39,748 nt of DNA from Rhodobacterales bacterium HKCCE4037. Its GTDB lineage: Bacteria; Pseudomonadota; Alphaproteobacteria; Rhodobacterales; Rhodobacteraceae. The DNA is taken from NCBI GenBank assembly GCA_015689645.1, contig WVSM01000015.1, positions 1-39,748 on the forward strand, read 5' to 3'. The notes beneath the pieces were generated by a model, which saw only the letters and a list, made by a program, of their open reading frames with translations, was not told the DNA's origin and did no database searches. Below are positions 24,339 to 33,962 of the stretch, in pieces. Positions within the stretch are counted from its first letter, which is position 1. Each line of letters starts with the position of its first letter. The translations under genes and the position numbers were made by a program.

Positions 24339-24827
24339 ATGCCCCAGCCCCACTACGCCGAGGACCCCTCCGGCCTGCCCAGTGCCGAGCAGATGCTCTC
24401 CATGTCCGGCCTCGATTTCATGCGTGGCATCCTCGACGGCACCCTCGCCGCGCCTCCCATCGGCCAGACCCTCGGATATCATCTGGCGGAGGTCGAGGAC
24501 GGCCGCGTCACCTTCCGCGGCACGCCCGAGTTCAGGACGATGAACCCCATCGGCTCCGTCCACGGCGGCTGGTACGGCACGCTTCTGGATAGCGCCATGG
24601 CCTGCGCCGTGATGACGAAGCTGGCCAAGGGCTCCATTTACACGACGCTCGAATACAAGGTGAACATCACCCGCGCCATTCCCATCGGCACCGAGATCAT
24701 CGCCGAAGGCGTCGTCAGCCACGCGGGCCGCACCACCGGCGTCGCCGAGGGCACGATCCGCGACGCCGCGACGGGCAAGCTCTACGCCACCGGCTCCACC
24801 ACATGCCTCATCATGTCGGGCACTTGA
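24339..24827 (+). CDS. PaaI-family hotdog thioesterase
   Basis: A 162-residue cytosolic acyl-CoA thioesterase with a single hotdog domain (about 45-160). The signature is NPIGSVHGGWYGTLLDSAMACAV, where HGG and the following helix form the CoA site and an acidic residue (Asp in LLDSAM) is the likely catalytic base. The C-terminal strand VSHAGRTTGVAEGTIRD is typical. The ATG at 24339 is supported by GGAGG 10 nt upstream; the frame is open to 24267. It is 83 bp before argD on the same strand. The natural acyl substrate is unknown. Confidence 0.88.
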   Translation: MPQPHYAEDPSGLPSAEQMLSMSGLDFMRGILDGTLAAPPIGQTLGYHLAEVEDGRVTFRGTPEFRTMNPIGSVHGGWYGTLLDSAMACAVMTKLAKGSIYTTLEYKVNITRAIPIGTEIIAEGVVSHAGRTTGVAEGTIRDAATGKLYATGSTTCLIMSGT

Positions 24828-24909
24828 CCCCATCAACAGACGTGAATTGACTATGCATCAGCCCCGGTGCATTCCGGGACCTTCTTTTCAACCCCATGGA
24901 GATGACCCG

Positions 24910-26100
24910 ATGATCTCGCCGGTCCTGCCAAGCTACAGCCGCGCCAACCTCTCCTTCGTCAAGGGCGAAGGATCGTGGATGATCGAGGCCGACGGGCGAC
25001 GTTTCCTGGATTTCACCAGCGGCATCGCCGTCCTGGCCCTCGGCCACGGCCACCCGAAAGTGGTCGAGACGCTGAAGGCGCAGGCCGAAAAGCTCTGGCA
25101 TACCTCGAACCTCTACCAGGTGCCCGAGCAGATCGCGCTGGCCGAGCGGCTGGTCGACCACACCTTCGCGGACACCGTGTTTTTCTGCAATTCCGGGACC
25201 GAGGCCGCGGAACTCGCCATCAAGATGGCCCGCAAGTACCGCGACGCGAACGGCGAGCCCGAGCGCACCACGATCCTCACCTTCGAGGGCGCCTTCCACG
25301 GTCGTTCCATGGCCGCGATCTCCGCCGCCGGCACGGAAAAGCTGGTCAAGGGCTTCGGCCCGCTGCTGCCCGGCTTCCGCCACCTGCCCTTCGGCGATCA
25401 CGACGCGCTCCGCGCCGCTGCCGCTGAGCCGGACGTGGGCGCCATCATGGTCGAGCCGGTGCAGGGCGAGAGCGGCATCCGCCCGCTCCCCGATGTCTGC
25501 CTCAAGGGCCTGCGCGACCTCTGCGACGAGCACGGCCTCCTGCTGATCCTCGACGAGATCCAGTGCGGCATGGGCCGGACCGGCAAGCTCTTCGCCCATG
25601 AATGGGCCGGGATCACGCCCGACATCATGCTGGTCGCCAAGGGCATCGGCGGCGGCTTCCCCCTCGGCGCGCTTCTGGCGACCGAGGAGGCCGCGAAGGG
25701 TATGACGGCCGGCACCCATGGCTCCACCTACGGCGGCAACCCGCTCGGCTGCGCCGTGGGCGCGACCGTGATGGACGAGATCACTTCCGACGGGTTCCTC
25801 GACGCCGTGAACCGCAAGGCGGGCTACCTGCGCCAGCGCCTCGAAGGGCTGGTCGACGCGCATCCGGACATCTTCGAAACCGTGCGCGGCTCGGGCCTGA
25901 TGCTCGGCCTCAAGTGCAAGGTGACGAACCTCGACGTGGTCAGCGCCGGATACGAGCAGGGCCTTCTGAGCGTGCCGGCGGGCGACAACGTGGTCCGCAT
26001 CCTGCCCGCCCTGACCATCACCGAGGAGGAGATCGGCGAAGGTATCTCCCGCCTCGACGCCGCCGCCATCGCTTTGGAAAACCGCGCTGCCGCCGAGTAG
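24910..26100 (+). CDS. argD: Acetylornithine aminotransferase
   Basis: A 396-residue class III PLP aminotransferase that acts in arginine synthesis and probably also on succinyldiaminopimelate for lysine. Motifs are [21 protein letters not shown] (94-99), [14 protein letters not shown] (Asp215) and [13 protein letters not shown] with the PLP lysine at 244. The ATG at 24910 has GGAGA upstream; a longer in-frame reading from 24847 lacks family similarity. A TTGACT hexamer at 24847 could be a -35 element but no convincing -10 follows. argF is 85 bp downstream, and a strong hairpin lies between them. Confidence 0.93.
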   Translation: MISPVLPSYSRANLSFVKGEGSWMIEADGRRFLDFTSGIAVLALGHGHPKVVETLKAQAEKLWHTSNLYQVPEQIALAERLVDHTFADTVFFCNSGTEAAELAIKMARKYRDANGEPERTTILTFEGAFHGRSMAAISAAGTEKLVKGFGPLLPGFRHLPFGDHDALRAAAAEPDVGAIMVEPVQGESGIRPLPDVCLKGLRDLCDEHGLLLILDEIQCGMGRTGKLFAHEWAGITPDIMLVAKGIGGGFPLGALLATEEAAKGMTAGTHGSTYGGNPLGCAVGATVMDEITSDGFLDAVNRKAGYLRQRLEGLVDAHPDIFETVRGSGLMLGLKCKVTNLDVVSAGYEQGLLSVPAGDNVVRILPALTITEEEIGEGISRLDAAAIALENRAAAE

Positions 26101-26136
26101 CGCCCTCTTCCACGTGTCAGAAATATCCGAGGCGTA

Positions 26137-26156
26137 CCGGGGGGCTGGCCCCCCGG
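26137..26156 (+). other. G/C-rich hairpin between argD and argF
   Basis: CCGGGGGG (26137-26144) pairs with CCCCCCGG (26149-26156) around CTGG. The preceding CTCTTCCACGTGTCAGAAA loosely resembles the head of the dispersed element at 12993 and 33764, so this may be a degenerate third copy. It has no T-run and may only attenuate read-through or stabilise the argD end. Confidence 0.6.
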
Positions 26157-26185
26157 CGCTTTCCGAAAGCCCTAAAGGCAAACCC

Positions 26186-27112
26186 ATGAACCACTTCCTC
26201 GACATCCACAAAACCTCGCCCGCCGATCTGCGGTCCATCATCGACCAGGCGGCGCAGATGAAAACCGCCCGCGCCGGCCGGCCCAAGGGCACGCCCGATG
26301 ACGACCAGCCGCTCGCCGGCCACATGGTCGCGCTGATCTTCGAGAAACCGTCGACCCGCACCCGCGTCTCCTTCGACGTGGGCGTGCGCCAGATGGGCGG
26401 TCAGACCATGGTGCTGTCCGGCTCCGAGATGCAGCTTGGACATGGCGAGACCATCGCCGACACCGCCCGCGTGCTCAGCCGCTACGTCGATCTCATCATG
26501 ATCCGCACCTTCGAGGAGGAAGTGCTGCTGGAGATGGCCGAACATGCCTCCGTCCCGGTCATCAACGGGCTGACCAACCGCACCCATCCCTGCCAGATCA
26601 TGGCCGATGTCATGACCTTCGAAGAGCATCGCGGCCCGATCAGGGGCAAGAAGGTGGTCTGGTGCGGGGACGGCAACAACGTCTTCGCCAGTTTCGCCCA
26701 TGCGGCGGGCCAGTTCGGTTTCGACCTGACCTTCTCGGGCCCCGAAACGCTCGACCCTGAGCGTGTGTTTCTCGACGAGGCGCGCGCCAAGGGCGTCTCC
26801 ATCGAGATCGAGCGCGACCCGGTCAAGGCTGTTGCGGGCGCCGATCTTGTCGTGACCGATACCTGGGTCTCCATGCACGACAGCCAGACCGCGCGGGAAC
26901 GTCGCCACAACCAGCTGCGCCCCTACCAGGTCAACGACGCGCTGATGGCCCATGCCAATGACGACGCGCTGTTCATGCATTGCCTGCCCGCGCACCGGAA
27001 CGAGGAAGCGACGGATTCGGTGATGGACGGCCCCCATTCGGTGATCTTCGACGAGGCCGAGAACCGCCTGCACGCCCAGAAGGCCGTGATGCGCTGGTGC
27101 CTCGGGGTCTGA
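26186..27112 (+). CDS. argF: Ornithine carbamoyltransferase
   Basis: A 308-residue cytosolic enzyme that makes citrulline from ornithine and carbamoyl phosphate. All signature segments are present: carbamoyl-phosphate loop KPSTRTR (54-60), HPCQ (134-137), DTWVSM (225-230) for ornithine, and HCLPAHR (265-271). The length is normal. The ATG at 26186 is the family start; the open frame before it covers the hairpin. It follows argD and is 10 bp before the DMT transporter gene, which may be co-transcribed. Confidence 0.95.
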   Translation: MNHFLDIHKTSPADLRSIIDQAAQMKTARAGRPKGTPDDDQPLAGHMVALIFEKPSTRTRVSFDVGVRQMGGQTMVLSGSEMQLGHGETIADTARVLSRYVDLIMIRTFEEEVLLEMAEHASVPVINGLTNRTHPCQIMADVMTFEEHRGPIRGKKVVWCGDGNNVFASFAHAAGQFGFDLTFSGPETLDPERVFLDEARAKGVSIEIERDPVKAVAGADLVVTDTWVSMHDSQTARERRHNQLRPYQVNDALMAHANDDALFMHCLPAHRNEEATDSVMDGPHSVIFDEAENRLHAQKAVMRWCLGV

Positions 27113-27122
27113 GGGCCCCGCG

Positions 27123-28064
27123 ATGACCAAGCCGACCCCGATGGGTGCGCAAGGGGCGATCCCCCCTGCGGCCCTGCCCCAGCCGCCGGTGAACGCCGCG
27201 CCCGGCACGGCGGTGCTGTTCATGCTAAGTGCCACGGCCTTCATCGCCGGCACTACGCTTCTGGCAAAGGCGCTGGGGACGGATACGCTCGGCCCGGCGC
27301 TGCATCCAATTCAGGTCACCTTCGGGCGGTTCCTGTTCGCGTGGGTTGCCATCTCGACCTTCATCGCGGTCACACGGCCCCGCCTGACGCGCCCCAATGT
27401 CGGCCTTCACGTTGGGCGCACCCTTTGCGGGGCCACCGGCGTGACGCTGATGTTTGCCGCTGCCGCCGCGATCCCGTTGGCCGATGCGACGGCGATCAGC
27501 TTCCTCAACCCGGTCTTCGGCATGATCCTTGCCATCCCGCTTCTGGGTGAGAAGGTCGGCAAATGGCGCTGGTTCGCCGCCGCGATCGCCTTCGCAGGCG
27601 CGCTTATCCTGATCCGGCCTGGCGCGGGCAGTGTCCAGGTCGGTGCGCTTCTGGCCCTTGGAGCGGCGCTGGCGCTGGGGTTGGAGCTGACCTTCATCAA
27701 GCGGCTGACCGGGCGAGAGCGCCCGACGCAGATCCTGTTCTACAACAATTCGCTCGGGGTGCTGATCATGGGCCTTGCCGTCATCGCCGTCTGGCAGGCC
27801 CCGACACCGCTGCAATGGGCCGGCATGGCCGCGCTCGGCTTTGTCATGGCGGCCGCGCAGACCTGTTTCGTGAACGCCATGGCGCGGGCCGATGCCAGTT
27901 TCGTCACGCCCTTTTCCTACCTCACGCTGGCCTTCGCGGCGCTCTACGACCTCGTCCTGTTCGGCGTGCGGCCCGAGGCTGCGTCGTACCTGGGCGCGGG
28001 CATCATCATCGCGGGCGCCGCCCTGCTGGCGTGGCGCGAGGCCGTCAACCGCAAGACACCCTAG
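27123..28064 (+). CDS. DMT-superfamily (EamA) transporter
   Basis: A 313-residue inner-membrane protein with ten predicted helices in two EamA halves, for example AVLFMLSATAFIAGTTLLAK near residue 32 and the repeat-like start of the second half LLALGAALALGLELTFIK. The segment FLNPVFGMILAIPLLGEKVGKWRW is typical of the family's first-half end. It probably exports a metabolite, but substrates of EamA proteins cannot be predicted. It starts 10 bp after argF on the same strand; a link to arginine or ornithine export is possible only by position. Confidence 0.88.
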   Translation: MTKPTPMGAQGAIPPAALPQPPVNAAPGTAVLFMLSATAFIAGTTLLAKALGTDTLGPALHPIQVTFGRFLFAWVAISTFIAVTRPRLTRPNVGLHVGRTLCGATGVTLMFAAAAAIPLADATAISFLNPVFGMILAIPLLGEKVGKWRWFAAAIAFAGALILIRPGAGSVQVGALLALGAALALGLELTFIKRLTGRERPTQILFYNNSLGVLIMGLAVIAVWQAPTPLQWAGMAALGFVMAAAQTCFVNAMARADASFVTPFSYLTLAFAALYDLVLFGVRPEAASYLGAGIIIAGAALLAWREAVNRKTP

Positions 28065-28173
28065 CCCCGCCGCCGCTTGCCACCGGGCCTGCAAGGTTTA
28101 GAATGGCCTTTCAATCCGCGCGGACACCGCCCATATGGACGGTCTTATCGCATAGCAGAAATCGGAGTTGCCC

Positions 28174-28764
28174 ATGTCCTGGACGGACGAACGCGTCGAA
28201 TTGCTCAAGAAGATGTGGGGCGAAGGCCAGTCGGCCAGCCAGATCGCCAAGGAACTGGGCGGCGTCACCCGCAACGCGGTCATCGGCAAGGTGCATCGCC
28301 TCGGCCTGTCCAACCGCTCCAGCGGCGGCGGAACCGCCGCGCCGTCCAAGCCCGCACCGGCCAAGGAAGCGCCCGCCCCCAAGGCCGAGGCCGCGCCGAA
28401 GCCCGCGCCCGAGACCAAGACTGTCGAGGAGCCAGCGGCCGCTCCGACGCCGGCACCGCGCCCCTCCAACGTCACGCCGCTGCGCAAGCCGATTGCGCCC
28501 GCCGGTCAGCCGCTGCCGCCGCAGCCATCGGCCAACGAGATCAGCCCCGAGGCGCTTGCCAAGGTGAACGAGGTCGAGAAACACGCCAAGCGGATCAGCC
28601 TGATGGAATTGACCGAGCGGGTCTGCAAATGGCCCATCGGCGACCCGGCGACCGAGGATTTCTATTTCTGCGGATTGCCGGTGCAGCAGGGCAAACCTTA
28701 CTGCGAGGCCCATGTCGGCGTGGCGTTCCAGCCGATGTCGAGCCGCAGGGATCGCCGGCGCTGA
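28174..28764 (+). CDS. gcrA: Cell-cycle regulator GcrA
   Basis: A 196-residue DNA-binding regulator that in alphaproteobacteria works with sigma70 RNA polymerase at GANTC sites methylated by CcrM. The N-terminal helix-turn-helix MSWTDERVELLKKMWGEGQSASQIAKELGGVTRNAVIGKVHRLGL is diagnostic. Residues 50-115 are a Pro/Ala/Lys linker, and the C-terminus contains CKWPIGDP and the Cys/His segment FYFCGLPVQQGKPYCEAH, the RNA-polymerase-interacting domain. The ATG at 28174 has CGGAG at 28163-28167. Its own promoter is likely in the 109-bp gap after the transporter gene. Confidence 0.95.
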   Translation: MSWTDERVELLKKMWGEGQSASQIAKELGGVTRNAVIGKVHRLGLSNRSSGGGTAAPSKPAPAKEAPAPKAEAAPKPAPETKTVEEPAAAPTPAPRPSNVTPLRKPIAPAGQPLPPQPSANEISPEALAKVNEVEKHAKRISLMELTERVCKWPIGDPATEDFYFCGLPVQQGKPYCEAHVGVAFQPMSSRRDRRR

Positions 28765-28827
28765 GCACTATTCGGGACGGCGGGCGAGGCGCATTCGGCC
28801 AATAGCCGAACTGAGCCGCCCGGCGTC

Positions 28828-29328
28828 TCAGCGGCAATGTCCGGCGATTTCGCGTTGGTTCAACCCGGTTTCCACCAGAAGGCACCGGTTGCGCGCCTCG
28901 TAGTAGTAGCCGCGCGCATACCAGCCCACGGCCGCGTCCATATCGCCGTCACTGACAAGCCAGGCCCCGCGCAGGTAGCGGCCCGCGTATTCCAGGTTCA
29001 CGCGCGGATCCAGAAGCTCCTCCGGCGGGCCGTCATGGCCCATCGTGCGGGCCGTCTGCGGCAGAATCTGCATCAGCCCCCAATAGGGACCGTTCCGCGC
29101 ATTGGCGCGGTAATCGCTCTCGCGCTGGATCACCCGGTGTAGCAGCGCCGGCGGGATCTCGTGGCGGGCGGCATATTCATTGACAAGTGCCCGCATCTCG
29201 GGCGTTTCCCCCGGATAAAGATCGGCGATCGGGGTCTCGCGGCCACCACCGCCAAACAGGCCCGAACCGCCGCAGGCCGACAGAGCCAGGCACATGGACA
29301 GGATCACGACAGGTCTCAGCATTTTCAT
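28828..29328 (-). CDS. Lytic transglycosylase lipoprotein
   Basis: A 166-residue small SLT-type enzyme that cleaves murein glycan to anhydro-muropeptides. A lipobox LSAC ends at Cys19 after a hydrophobic signal, so it is likely membrane-anchored in the periplasm. The catalytic Glu70 is in VIQRESDYRANA, followed by GLMQILPQTA (84-93), and RYLRGAWLVSDGDMDAAVGWYARG replaces the usual AYNAG region. It overlaps the upstream AsmA gene by 4 bp (ATGA), so both are made from one transcript. It is short compared with full-length Slt proteins and contains only the catalytic domain. Confidence 0.9.
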   Translation of the reverse strand: MKMLRPVVILSMCLALSACGGSGLFGGGGRETPIADLYPGETPEMRALVNEYAARHEIPPALLHRVIQRESDYRANARNGPYWGLMQILPQTARTMGHDGPPEELLDPRVNLEYAGRYLRGAWLVSDGDMDAAVGWYARGYYYEARNRCLLVETGLNQREIAGHCR

Positions 29329-31190
29329 TCGTCGGCCTCTTCTACCGCTTCCACATCTTCCGCCGCCTGAAGGTCATCCTCCGGCGCATCACCCTCGATT
29401 GGGCCGCCCAGAAGGCGCGCCACTTCCGCCGCACGCGCGCGCTCGGCAGCCGCCGCTTCCGCCCTTGCCTGCAGGGCCGCGGCATCCGGCTGGACCACGA
29501 TTGCGTCCCATGTTCCCGTCAACAGGACCGGCACCGGCAATGCGCGTTCCGAAAAGTTTCGCGGCGACAGGCGGAAGCCGACACTGCGCTCTGCCAGATC
29601 AATCTCGCCCGCGCCATCGAAACCGCCCCAGCCGCCGTCCAGAAGCAGATCCTCGCTGATCACCACGCCGCCGCGCACCCGGAAATCGGCCAGCAACCGA
29701 TCGAATGCCGTGGCCTCCGCCAGTGCATCCTCGTCTTCGTTGCGCGCGAGACCCGGAAGATCGAACCCCTCGATCACGCCCCGCGTCAGCGACAGGTCCC
29801 CTTCCGCCTCCAGCCCATCGATGATGGTGTAAAGGTCATTTCCCACCCCGAGGAATTCGATCGAGGCCGACCCGCTCCCGGTCATCGGCGCGGCCTCGGT
29901 GAGCGCCTCGAACAATGTCGCCGCCTCGGCGTTGGCCAGAAGAAGCTCGCCGCCCACGGACAGCCCGCCGCGCCCGTTGATGACGAACTCGCCGGCCAGT
30001 TGCCCCTCGGCCAGACCGATGCGGGCAATGTCGAAGACCACCCGCCCCCGGGTCAGCGCGACCCGCAGGTCCAGTCCGTCAAGCGTCAGCGACCCCAGTT
30101 GCAGCGCGTCGGCCCGGACCGTCAGGTCTGCATCCAGGTCGAACAGGCCGCTCACGTCGAGCCGCTCGCGAGACCACTCGCCGTCCGGGGCCAGTTGGCC
30201 CATCGCGAAGGGTTCGCCCAAGCCGATCTCACCGCCGGTGATCGTGCCGCGCAGAAGCGGGCGATCCTCACCTCGCACGAGGTCGAGCGCCGCGTTCAGG
30301 CGCGTCTCTCCTATGCCGATCACGCCGTCGCGCAGGTGCAGCGACCCGCCCTCGGCAAGCGACATCGTCCCGTTCACGGAAATCTCCCGCCCCGCCAGTC
30401 GGGTCACGAGGTCCGGCACCTCCGAACGCACCAATCGAACCACCGGCTCGAGGTCGTCCGCACGCATTTCCAGCGCGCCTTCCGCGCCGCCACCAAGCGC
30501 GCCACGCCCGTTGAACCGCAAGCTTCCGTCGCCCCAGAGCAGATCAAGGCGGATCGGCTGCGCCTCGCCGTCGAAAAACGCCGCCGCCCGCGTGATCGTG
30601 CCGGAGAGTTCCATCAGCGTGCCGCGCGTGACGCCCGCGGCAGCGAAGGCGGCCGAGCCGCCCGCGTCTTCGTCGAGGTCGAGCGTCGCCCGAAGCTGGC
30701 GCACGTCCAGGGTCGTCCCGGCCGCGCGATCCAGGAACCGCAGACGACCGCCCTCCACCTCGGCCCGCTCCAACGCCAGCGGAAGCAGGGACGCATCGCC
30801 ATTGCGCCACGACAATTGGCCATCGTCGCCGCGCACCAACGTCAGGTCCGCGCCGCGAAGCTCCAGCCGGTCGACCCGGCCCCCGCCGCCGAACAGAGCC
30901 CGCCAGCCCACCTGGATCTGCGCCGTCTCCGCGCGCAGAAGGGGGCGGGATCCGGCCCAGATCGGGTTCGACACTTCCAGCCCTTCGACGAGGATGCCGA
31001 CATCAGGCCAAAGCGTCGGGCGTTCGGCGGCGGTGATGGTGATCTCGCGTCCCGTCTGCTCGGCCAGCCGGTCGATGGCGACCTGCGCCAGCCGCTCCGC
31101 CGGCATCAGCAAGAACGCGACCACCGCCAGCAGGACCAATGTCGCCAGCGCGCCGATAATGCCGAGAAGTAAACGCAGTCCGTGTTTCAT
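29325..31190 (-). CDS. AsmA-family envelope protein
   Basis: A 621-residue protein with one N-terminal membrane helix (about 7-29, [22 protein letters not shown]) and a long periplasmic part. The N-terminal AsmA domain ([37 protein letters not shown]) and the C-terminal AsmA_2-like region (near [17 protein letters not shown]) are typical. Repeating amphipathic beta strands fit the lipid-transport groove proposed for this family, though the function is debated. The acidic C-terminal tail ([23 protein letters not shown]) is odd. The start at 31190 was chosen for the membrane helix; 31256 adds unrelated residues. It shares a 4-bp overlap with the lytic transglycosylase. Confidence 0.88.
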   Translation of the reverse strand: MKHGLRLLLGIIGALATLVLLAVVAFLLMPAERLAQVAIDRLAEQTGREITITAAERPTLWPDVGILVEGLEVSNPIWAGSRPLLRAETAQIQVGWRALFGGGGRVDRLELRGADLTLVRGDDGQLSWRNGDASLLPLALERAEVEGGRLRFLDRAAGTTLDVRQLRATLDLDEDAGGSAAFAAAGVTRGTLMELSGTITRAAAFFDGEAQPIRLDLLWGDGSLRFNGRGALGGGAEGALEMRADDLEPVVRLVRSEVPDLVTRLAGREISVNGTMSLAEGGSLHLRDGVIGIGETRLNAALDLVRGEDRPLLRGTITGGEIGLGEPFAMGQLAPDGEWSRERLDVSGLFDLDADLTVRADALQLGSLTLDGLDLRVALTRGRVVFDIARIGLAEGQLAGEFVINGRGGLSVGGELLLANAEAATLFEALTEAAPMTGSGSASIEFLGVGNDLYTIIDGLEAEGDLSLTRGVIEGFDLPGLARNEDEDALAEATAFDRLLADFRVRGGVVISEDLLLDGGWGGFDGAGEIDLAERSVGFRLSPRNFSERALPVPVLLTGTWDAIVVQPDAAALQARAEAAAAERARAAEVARLLGGPIEGDAPEDDLQAAEDVEAVEEADE

Positions 31191-31320
31191 TGCCGATCGC
31201 CTCAGGGTCAGACTAGCCAGTGAATCGGCCCGCGCCCATCCCCAAACCTGCGTCATGCGCGCACCCTTGCCGATGCCAACGGGGCTTTCGCCGCGCGCGG
31301 CGGCGCGATATGGCAGCGCA

Positions 31321-32688
31321 ATGGTTCAGAACCCGCCCAACCTGCGCCCCGACCTCGCCCGCGCCGAGGTGCCCGAGGCCGCCCGCCCCGGCCAGCCGCG
31401 CATCGGCATGGTCTCTCTCGGTTGTCCGAAGGCGCTGGTCGACAGCGAGCGCATCCTGACGCGCCTGCGCGCCGAGGGTTACGCGATCAGCCCGGATTAC
31501 GCCGGCGCGGACGCGGTGATCGTGAACACCTGCGGCTTTCTCGACAGCGCCAAGGCCGAAAGCCTCGACGCCATCGGCGAGGCGCTGGAGGCCAATGGCA
31601 AGGTCATCGTGACCGGCTGCCTCGGGGCAGAGGCCGAGTATATCACCGGCGCGCATCCCAAGGTCCTGGCCGTCACCGGCCCGCATCAATACGAACAGGT
31701 GCTCGACGCCGTGCATGCCGCCGTGCCGCCCGCGCCGGATCCGTTCATCGACCTTCTTCCTCCCGCGGGCGTCAAGCTGACGCCGCGCCACTATGCCTAC
31801 CTGAAGATCGCCGAAGGCTGCGATCACAAGTGCAAGTTCTGCATCATCCCCGACATGCGGGGGAAGCTGGCGAGCCGCCCGCAGCACGCCATTCTGCGCG
31901 AGGCCGAGAAGCTGGTGGAGGCCGGGGTGAAAGAGATCCTCGTGATCTCCCAGGATACCTCCGCCTACGGGACCGACTGGAAGGGCCGGGAGGAAAAGTT
32001 TCCGATCCTCAACCTATCCAGAGACTTGTTCACACTGGGTGCGTGGGTTCGCTTGCATTACGTCTACCCTTATCCACATGTGCGCGAGTTGATCCCGCTG
32101 ATGGCCGATCCGGCCAACGGCCTGCTGCCCTACCTCGACATCCCCTTCCAGCACGCCCACCCGGAGACGCTCAAGCGCATGGCGCGCCCCGCCGCCGCCT
32201 CCCGCACTTTGGACGAGATCGCTGCGTGGCGGCGCGACTGCCCGGACATCACGCTCCGCTCCACGTTCATCGTCGGCTACCCCGGCGAGACGGAGGAGGA
32301 GTTCCAGACGCTCCTCGACTGGCTCGACGAGGCGCAGCTCGACCGGGTCGGCTGCTTCCAGTACGAAAACGTCGATGGCGCGCGGTCGAATGCGCTGCCG
32401 GATCACGTTCCCGCCGAGCTGAAGCAGGAGCGGTGGGAGAGGTTCATGGAAAAGGCGCAGGCCATTTCCGAGGCCAAGTTGGCCGCCAAGGTTGGCCAGA
32501 CCATGCAGGTCCTCGTCGACTCTGTGGACGACGAAGGTGCCACCTGCCGCACCATGGCCGACGCGCCGGAGATCGACGGCAACCTGTTCATCGACGAAGG
32601 CTTCGAGGATCTCGCGCCGGGTGATCTGGTGACGGTCGAGGTGGACGAGGCCAGCGATTACGATCTTTGGGGTCGGCTCAAGGGTTAG
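31321..32688 (+). CDS. rimO: Ribosomal protein S12 methylthiotransferase RimO
   Basis: A 455-residue radical-SAM enzyme that adds a methylthio group to Asp of ribosomal protein S12. The N-terminal UPF0004 domain has Cys35 (SLGCPK), Cys71 (NTCGF) and Cys100 (TGCLG). The radical-SAM cluster is Cys167, Cys171 and Cys174 in [10 protein letters not shown]-terminal TRAM domain follows (about 390-455). [12 protein letters not shown] and [11 protein letters not shown] separate it from MiaB. The ATG at 31321 is the best family start but its ribosome site is weak, and an upstream in-frame ATG exists. The stop is 4 bp from the convergent M48 gene. Confidence 0.95.
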   Translation: MVQNPPNLRPDLARAEVPEAARPGQPRIGMVSLGCPKALVDSERILTRLRAEGYAISPDYAGADAVIVNTCGFLDSAKAESLDAIGEALEANGKVIVTGCLGAEAEYITGAHPKVLAVTGPHQYEQVLDAVHAAVPPAPDPFIDLLPPAGVKLTPRHYAYLKIAEGCDHKCKFCIIPDMRGKLASRPQHAILREAEKLVEAGVKEILVISQDTSAYGTDWKGREEKFPILNLSRDLFTLGAWVRLHYVYPYPHVRELIPLMADPANGLLPYLDIPFQHAHPETLKRMARPAAASRTLDEIAAWRRDCPDITLRSTFIVGYPGETEEEFQTLLDWLDEAQLDRVGCFQYENVDGARSNALPDHVPAELKQERWERFMEKAQAISEAKLAAKVGQTMQVLVDSVDDEGATCRTMADAPEIDGNLFIDEGFEDLAPGDLVTVEVDEASDYDLWGRLKG

Positions 32689-32692
32689 ACCC

Positions 32693-33397
32693 TCAACACC
32701 CCTGCGCCGCGATCTGCCGCACGACGCGCAGGCGCGCGGGGTTGGGCGGATGGGTGCCCAGGACGTTCTCGCCCGGATCCGGTAACTGGCCGAAGAACTC
32801 TGCCCCCACCAGCGGATCGAACCCGGCGCGGCAGGTAATGACCGTGCCAAGCGCATCGGCCTCCAGCTCCGCGCCCTGGCTGAACTGGCGCGAGCCCACG
32901 AGCGCCCCGAGATTCGCCGCCTCGATCGTCTCCTCCCGGCTCGCGCCGCGCCGCATCGCGGTGTTGGCGAAGATGCGCGCGCCCCGCTCCGCCGCTGTCC
33001 GCTGCTGGCCCAGATGTTGGGCGATATGATGCGCCGCCTCGTGGCCGATCACGAAGGCCAACTCATCGTCGTTGCGCACTTCGTAGATCAGCCCCGTCGT
33101 CAGGATGATGACCGGCTGGCCGGTGTCGGGATCGACGGTCTGGAACGCGTTCACGCCGTAGCGCGGGTCGCGCAGCACCACGATATCGAAATCGCAATTC
33201 TGCTGCGGGGTCTGGGCGCGGCATACGGCCTCGGCCACCGGCTCCATCCGCTCGGTCACCTGGATCGCGCGGTTGATCGACACCGGAACATCCGTCGGCG
33301 CGTCAGGAATCTGCGCCTCGGACGGCAGGACGCGTGGCACCGTGGTCACACAGGCCCCAAGCGAGAGCAGAACAGGCAGAATCAGGAAGGCGCGCAT
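32693..33397 (-). CDS. M48-family metalloprotease lipoprotein
   Basis: A 234-residue exported zinc protease. A signal with lipobox LGAC places Cys16 for lipidation. The active site is HEAAHH (His119, Glu120, His123), and the third ligand is probably Glu177 in AELEADALG. Such BepA/LoiP-like peptidases degrade misfolded outer-membrane proteins; substrate is not known here. Two ATGs in a row (33400, 33397) exist; 33397 has better spacing to GGAGA. It is divergent from the 78-residue unknown and convergent with rimO. Confidence 0.88.
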   Translation of the reverse strand: MRAFLILPVLLSLGACVTTVPRVLPSEAQIPDAPTDVPVSINRAIQVTERMEPVAEAVCRAQTPQQNCDFDIVVLRDPRYGVNAFQTVDPDTGQPVIILTTGLIYEVRNDDELAFVIGHEAAHHIAQHLGQQRTAAERGARIFANTAMRRGASREETIEAANLGALVGSRQFSQGAELEADALGTVITCRAGFDPLVGAEFFGQLPDPGENVLGTHPPNPARLRVVRQIAAQGC

Positions 33398-33513
33398 CAT
33401 TTCTCCACCGCAAAGGCTGCTGTCGAGCCTAGTGCCCCCTGCCGCGGCGTCCACCCCGGATCGACGGCACGGGCAGGCTTGGCAAAGTCACGCGCGCCCC
33501 ATAGCCTGCCCCC

Positions 33514-33750
33514 ATGTTTACCATCGAGCACGAATTCGACGCCACGATCGTCACCCTTGTCGACGAGGGCGCGGCCCCGCTTCAGGAAGACGTCATCATT
33601 TCCGCCTTCGAGGAATGCGTGACCCTGCAACAGGCCGACCCGCGCACCGACCAGATCCGTACCATCACGCTGTCGCTGGCGCAGGTGCGCGACCTGGCCG
33701 CCGCCCTCGATCTGCCCGAAGGCGCCTACCAGCTGTCCGCCCGCGACTAG
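33514..33750 (+). CDS. Small protein of unknown function
   Basis: A 78-residue protein that I cannot place in a family. It starts MFTIEHEFDATIVTLVDEGA, is acidic, mixed alpha/beta in appearance, and has no signal, membrane segment or metal motif. The frame shows normal third-position GC bias, and the gene has its own divergent gap with the M48 gene (33398-33513). The dispersed hairpin element begins 14 bp after the stop and might mark the end of its transcript. Confidence 0.6.
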   Translation: MFTIEHEFDATIVTLVDEGAAPLQEDVIISAFEECVTLQQADPRTDQIRTITLSLAQVRDLAAALDLPEGAYQLSARD

Positions 33751-33763
33751 ACACCGCCGCGCC

Positions 33764-33825
33764 CCTTTCATCTTGCCAGGAAAACTCCGGGGGAGTCGCC
33801 TTCAGGCGACGGGGGCAGCGCCCCC
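33764..33825 (+). repeat. Dispersed intergenic hairpin element, copy 2
   Basis: It starts with the same CCTTTCATCTTGCCAG as 12993. Then follow CTCCGGGGG, a hairpin GTCGCC-TTCA-GGCGAC (33795-33810) and a terminal hairpin GGGGGC-AGC-GCCCCC (33811-33825). Compared with copy 1, the first hairpin is longer and the terminal one much shorter, but the order and the G5/C5 base of the terminal stem are kept. Compensating differences in the stems suggest that the fold is retained. Confidence 0.8.
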
Positions 33826-33962
33826 CTAACCCGCTCAATCCTCGCCACTCGGGTCTTCCATCCGCACACCCTCTCATCCCCGTTGCGAGAAGCGCAAGCG
33901 CCGAGCGGCTGGCCATTTTGCGCCTTTGCCGCCAGTATCCCCATCAAACGGAGGGACCGCCC

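Noticed and set aside
24811-26361. A 516-residue minus-strand open frame antisense to argD
   Set aside because: Shadow of argD and argF; composition is low-complexity and no domain is recognisable.
29187-31172. A 661-residue plus-strand open frame opposite the AsmA and lytic transglycosylase genes
   Set aside because: Arg/Gln/His/Pro-rich antisense shadow of a clear minus-strand gene.
29899-31320. Plus-strand N-terminal extension of rimO making a 929-residue protein
   Set aside because: The extra part is antisense to AsmA and Ser/Arg/Pro-rich; RimO homology begins close to 31321.
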